This document shows positions 21,511 through 21,698 of a stretch of DNA of 21,698 nt, piece by piece. The notes under the pieces were generated by a model, which was not told the origin of the DNA, did not search any database, and saw nothing but the letters and a program-made list of their open reading frames with translations. Within the stretch, counting starts at the first letter, position 1; the number at the start of each line of letters is the position of its first letter. Location: positions 1 to 21,698 of the forward strand of contig DDKM01000107.1 in assembly GCA_002339345.1 (NCBI GenBank), read 5' to 3'. This stretch comes from Firmicutes bacterium UBA2598 (lineage in GTDB: Bacteria > Bacillota > PH28-bin88). Position numbers and translations under genes: made by a program.

Positions 21511-21698
21511 ACCTCCTCCGGGACAAGCCCGGAGGCTTCTCACTTCATCGAAAGCCGCTTTGCTAAAGGCAAAGTCTTACGCTTTCTCGTGAGCTACAGG
21601 GCTGTTGCCCTGGCCCGGTCCATGGGCATCTACTACTTCACCTTTCGGTTACGTAGATACGTGCTTACTTGAAAACACCAGTTTCTTTTGGGAATCAG
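21511..21698 (-). mobile_element. Probable IS200/IS605 (TnpB-type) right end with omega-RNA-like region, partial
   Basis: These 188 bases carry no gene on the plus strand but many complementary segments. They are the end hairpin 21515-21522/21528-21535 and a three-tier stem: CTCAC 21539-21543/GTGAG 21589-21593, AAAGC 21551-21555/GCTTT 21581-21585 and CTTTGC 21558-21563/GCAAAG 21569-21574. CAGGGC 21597-21602/GCCCTG 21607-21612 has a TGTT loop, and ATCTAC 21628-21633 pairs with GTAGAT 21653-21658. On the minus strand it ends GAAGCCTCCGGG-loop-CCCGGAGGAGGTTCAC, the look of many TnpB-element right ends, where the omega RNA overlaps the element end. The tnpB gene would lie past the window edge. 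Minus-strand frames here stop early, so no protein domain supports the call; a different structured RNA is possible. Confidence 0.5.
21515..21535. terminator. Perfect hairpin immediately after fliY
   Basis: CCTCCGGG (21515-21522) pairs fully with CCCGGAGG (21528-21535) around the loop ACAAG, starting five bases past the fliY stop. There is no clean T-run after it on the plus strand (CTTCTCACTTC follows), so termination would be weak or Rho-aided. Read on the minus strand the same hairpin looks like the end hairpin of an IS200/IS605-type element, which may be its real identity. Confidence 0.45.

Noticed and set aside
21511..21698. Group II intron start after fliY
   Set aside because: The segment is rich in structure, but the usual GUGYG 5' end of group II introns is absent at the junction.
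1..21698. CRISPR arrays, tRNA or rRNA genes
   Set aside because: No regularly spaced direct repeats and no tRNA/rRNA-like segments were seen; nearly all of the window is protein-coding.

Overview
The window is a single, almost gap-free, plus-strand flagellar/chemotaxis (fla/che) operon of a GC-rich, Gram-positive-type bacterium. Gene content and order resemble the Bacillus/Clostridium fla/che operon. The markers are a FliY with CheC-like phosphatase motifs, CheC and CheD, FlhF/FlhG, a sigma-D type sigma-28, a SwrB-like protein directly after sigma-28, an SwrD/FlbD gene after the hook gene, and no L-ring or P-ring genes. The high GC content, many GTG/TTG starts and motA/motB placed inside the operon suggest a clostridial lineage of the Desulfotomaculum/Pelotomaculum kind. 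That placement is an inference; no rRNA or other species marker is present.

Layout. Positions 1-2722 hold the 3' end of fliI, then fliJ, fliK (hook-length ruler), flgD (hook cap) and a conserved flagellar-operon gene of unknown function. A 140-base gap follows that can fold into strong hairpins. Positions 2863-5963 hold flgE (hook), flbD/swrD, motA, motB and fliL. Positions 5977-11862 hold a short FliN-type C-ring protein and the export gate fliO-fliP-fliQ-fliR-flhB-flhA. Positions 11859-15324 hold flhF, flhG, a PilZ-type c-di-GMP receptor and sigma-28 (fliA/sigD). Positions 15406-17053 hold a SwrB-like gene, a small membrane-anchored YceG/MltG-like gene with no catalytic domain and an uncertain start, and a rod gene of the FlgF/FlgG family. 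Positions 17090-19412 hold cheD, cheR, cheC and cheY. After a terminator-like hairpin come fliM and fliY (19475-21510).

The operon supplies the export machine, hook, part of the rod, stator, C-ring switch, and the adaptation and CheY-P removal arm of chemotaxis. It also supplies sigma-28 for late genes and a c-di-GMP brake. Many neighbours overlap by a few bases, which suggests translational coupling. Missing here are cheA, cheW, cheB, fliF, fliG, fliH, flagellin and a ylxF (motE) gene between fliJ and fliK.

The last ~190 bases, starting at or just after the fliY stop, are non-coding on the plus strand and pack several perfect hairpins. Read on the minus strand they look like the right end of an IS200/IS605 (TnpB-type) element with its omega RNA. 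If so, a mobile element abuts the end of fliY and its guide segment would be copied from the fliY 3' end. The element's protein, if any, lies outside the window.

The most interesting points are this omega-RNA-like end, the folded segment ahead of flgE, the truncated YceG-like gene with a possible ATT start, the co-existing FliN and FliY, and unusual residues in FlhB (NPIH), FlhF (DTVGRS) and CheR (GCEPYS).
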